NCBI RefSeq assembly: GCF_023715845.1
Contig: NZ_JAMBOR010000014.1
Span: forward strand, 50,700 to 114,699
Direction of reading: 5' to 3'
Source: Fictibacillus phosphorivorans
Lineage (GTDB): Bacteria > Bacillota > Bacilli > Bacillales > Fictibacillaceae
DNA length: 64,000 nucleotides
In this document: piece after piece, positions 63,958 through 64,000 of the stretch
Layout of the letters: every line of letters begins with the position of its first letter
Numbering within the stretch: position 1 is the stretch's first letter
Made by a program: the position numbers and the translations under genes
The notes under the pieces: generated by a model
Seen by the model: the letters and a program-made list of their open reading frames with translations, nothing else
Database searches by the model: none
What the model was told of the DNA's origin: nothing

Positions 63958-64000
63958 ATGTTATCTAAGCATACTACTGAAGGACGTCACCAAGTAACTC
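63958..64000 (+). CDS. Start of an unidentified gene (partial)
   Basis: ATG 63958 with GAGGGGAG eight bases upstream opens a frame through the window edge (MLSKHTTEGRHQVT, 14 codons). Too short to identify. Confidence 0.5.
   Translation, partial: MLSKHTTEGRHQVT

Overview
The window is chromosomal DNA of a spore-forming member of the Bacillaceae. The evidence is gene order shared with Bacillus subtilis (pepF, small membrane gene, spxH, yjbI-yjbO, prpE, yjbQ, fabI, spore coat genes, yjcF-yjcG-yjcH; later ccpC, dapH, dapL, ykuS), low GC, strong AGGAGG ribosome sites and frequent TTG/GTG starts. It is not B. subtilis itself; a genus such as Fictibacillus or a related Bacillus is plausible, but the sequence alone does not settle it.

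Layout. 1-11704: conserved core: end of pepF, the SpxH adaptor and a truncated haemoglobin, lytic transglycosylase, CYTH protein, a (p)ppGpp synthetase/NAD kinase/pseudouridine synthase operon, PrpE, a RodA/FtsW-type SEDS protein, the YjbQ antiporter, and fabI with a FapR operator. 11771-26419: spore-surface region. A CotY/CotZ-like gene and several unrecognised, probably spore-associated genes flank an AT-rich block (12740-22398). That block holds two CgeB-like glycosyltransferases, a GT61 glycosyltransferase, three PAPS-type sulfotransferases, CapE- and CapF-like nucleotide-sugar enzymes, ATP sulfurylase and APS kinase. Together they form a complete route from sulfate through PAPS to a sulfated glycan, and motifs resembling sigma-K promoters precede two of its operons. 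I infer a mother-cell-made sulfated glycan on the spore surface. 26491-30823: MBL hydrolase, DUF421 protein, yjcF/yjcG/yjcH and a PgpA-like gene.

30916-48041: a tRNA-Val(GAC) gene followed by a 17 kb integrated element bounded by 49-bp direct repeats (attL 30944-30992, attR 47993-48041). It encodes a tyrosine integrase, a sigma-like regulator, a BhlA-type holin-like protein, decoration proteins, a scaffold and major capsid protein, a replication initiator, terminase, portal and head-tail connectors. I see no tape-measure, tail tube or endolysin gene. It looks like a capsid-forming phage satellite, or else a reduced prophage.

48519-55385: an L-arabinose locus (araR divergent from araB-araD-araA, then an araE-type symporter gene broken by one in-frame TAA), with AraR operators and cre sites. 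55691-63862: a CotD-like coat gene, SDR, CDF cation exporter, VOC protein, TauE-like exporter, ccpC, the acetyl-branch lysine genes dapH-dapL, ykuS and a CNNM/CorC-type protein. A new gene starts at 63958 and runs off the window.
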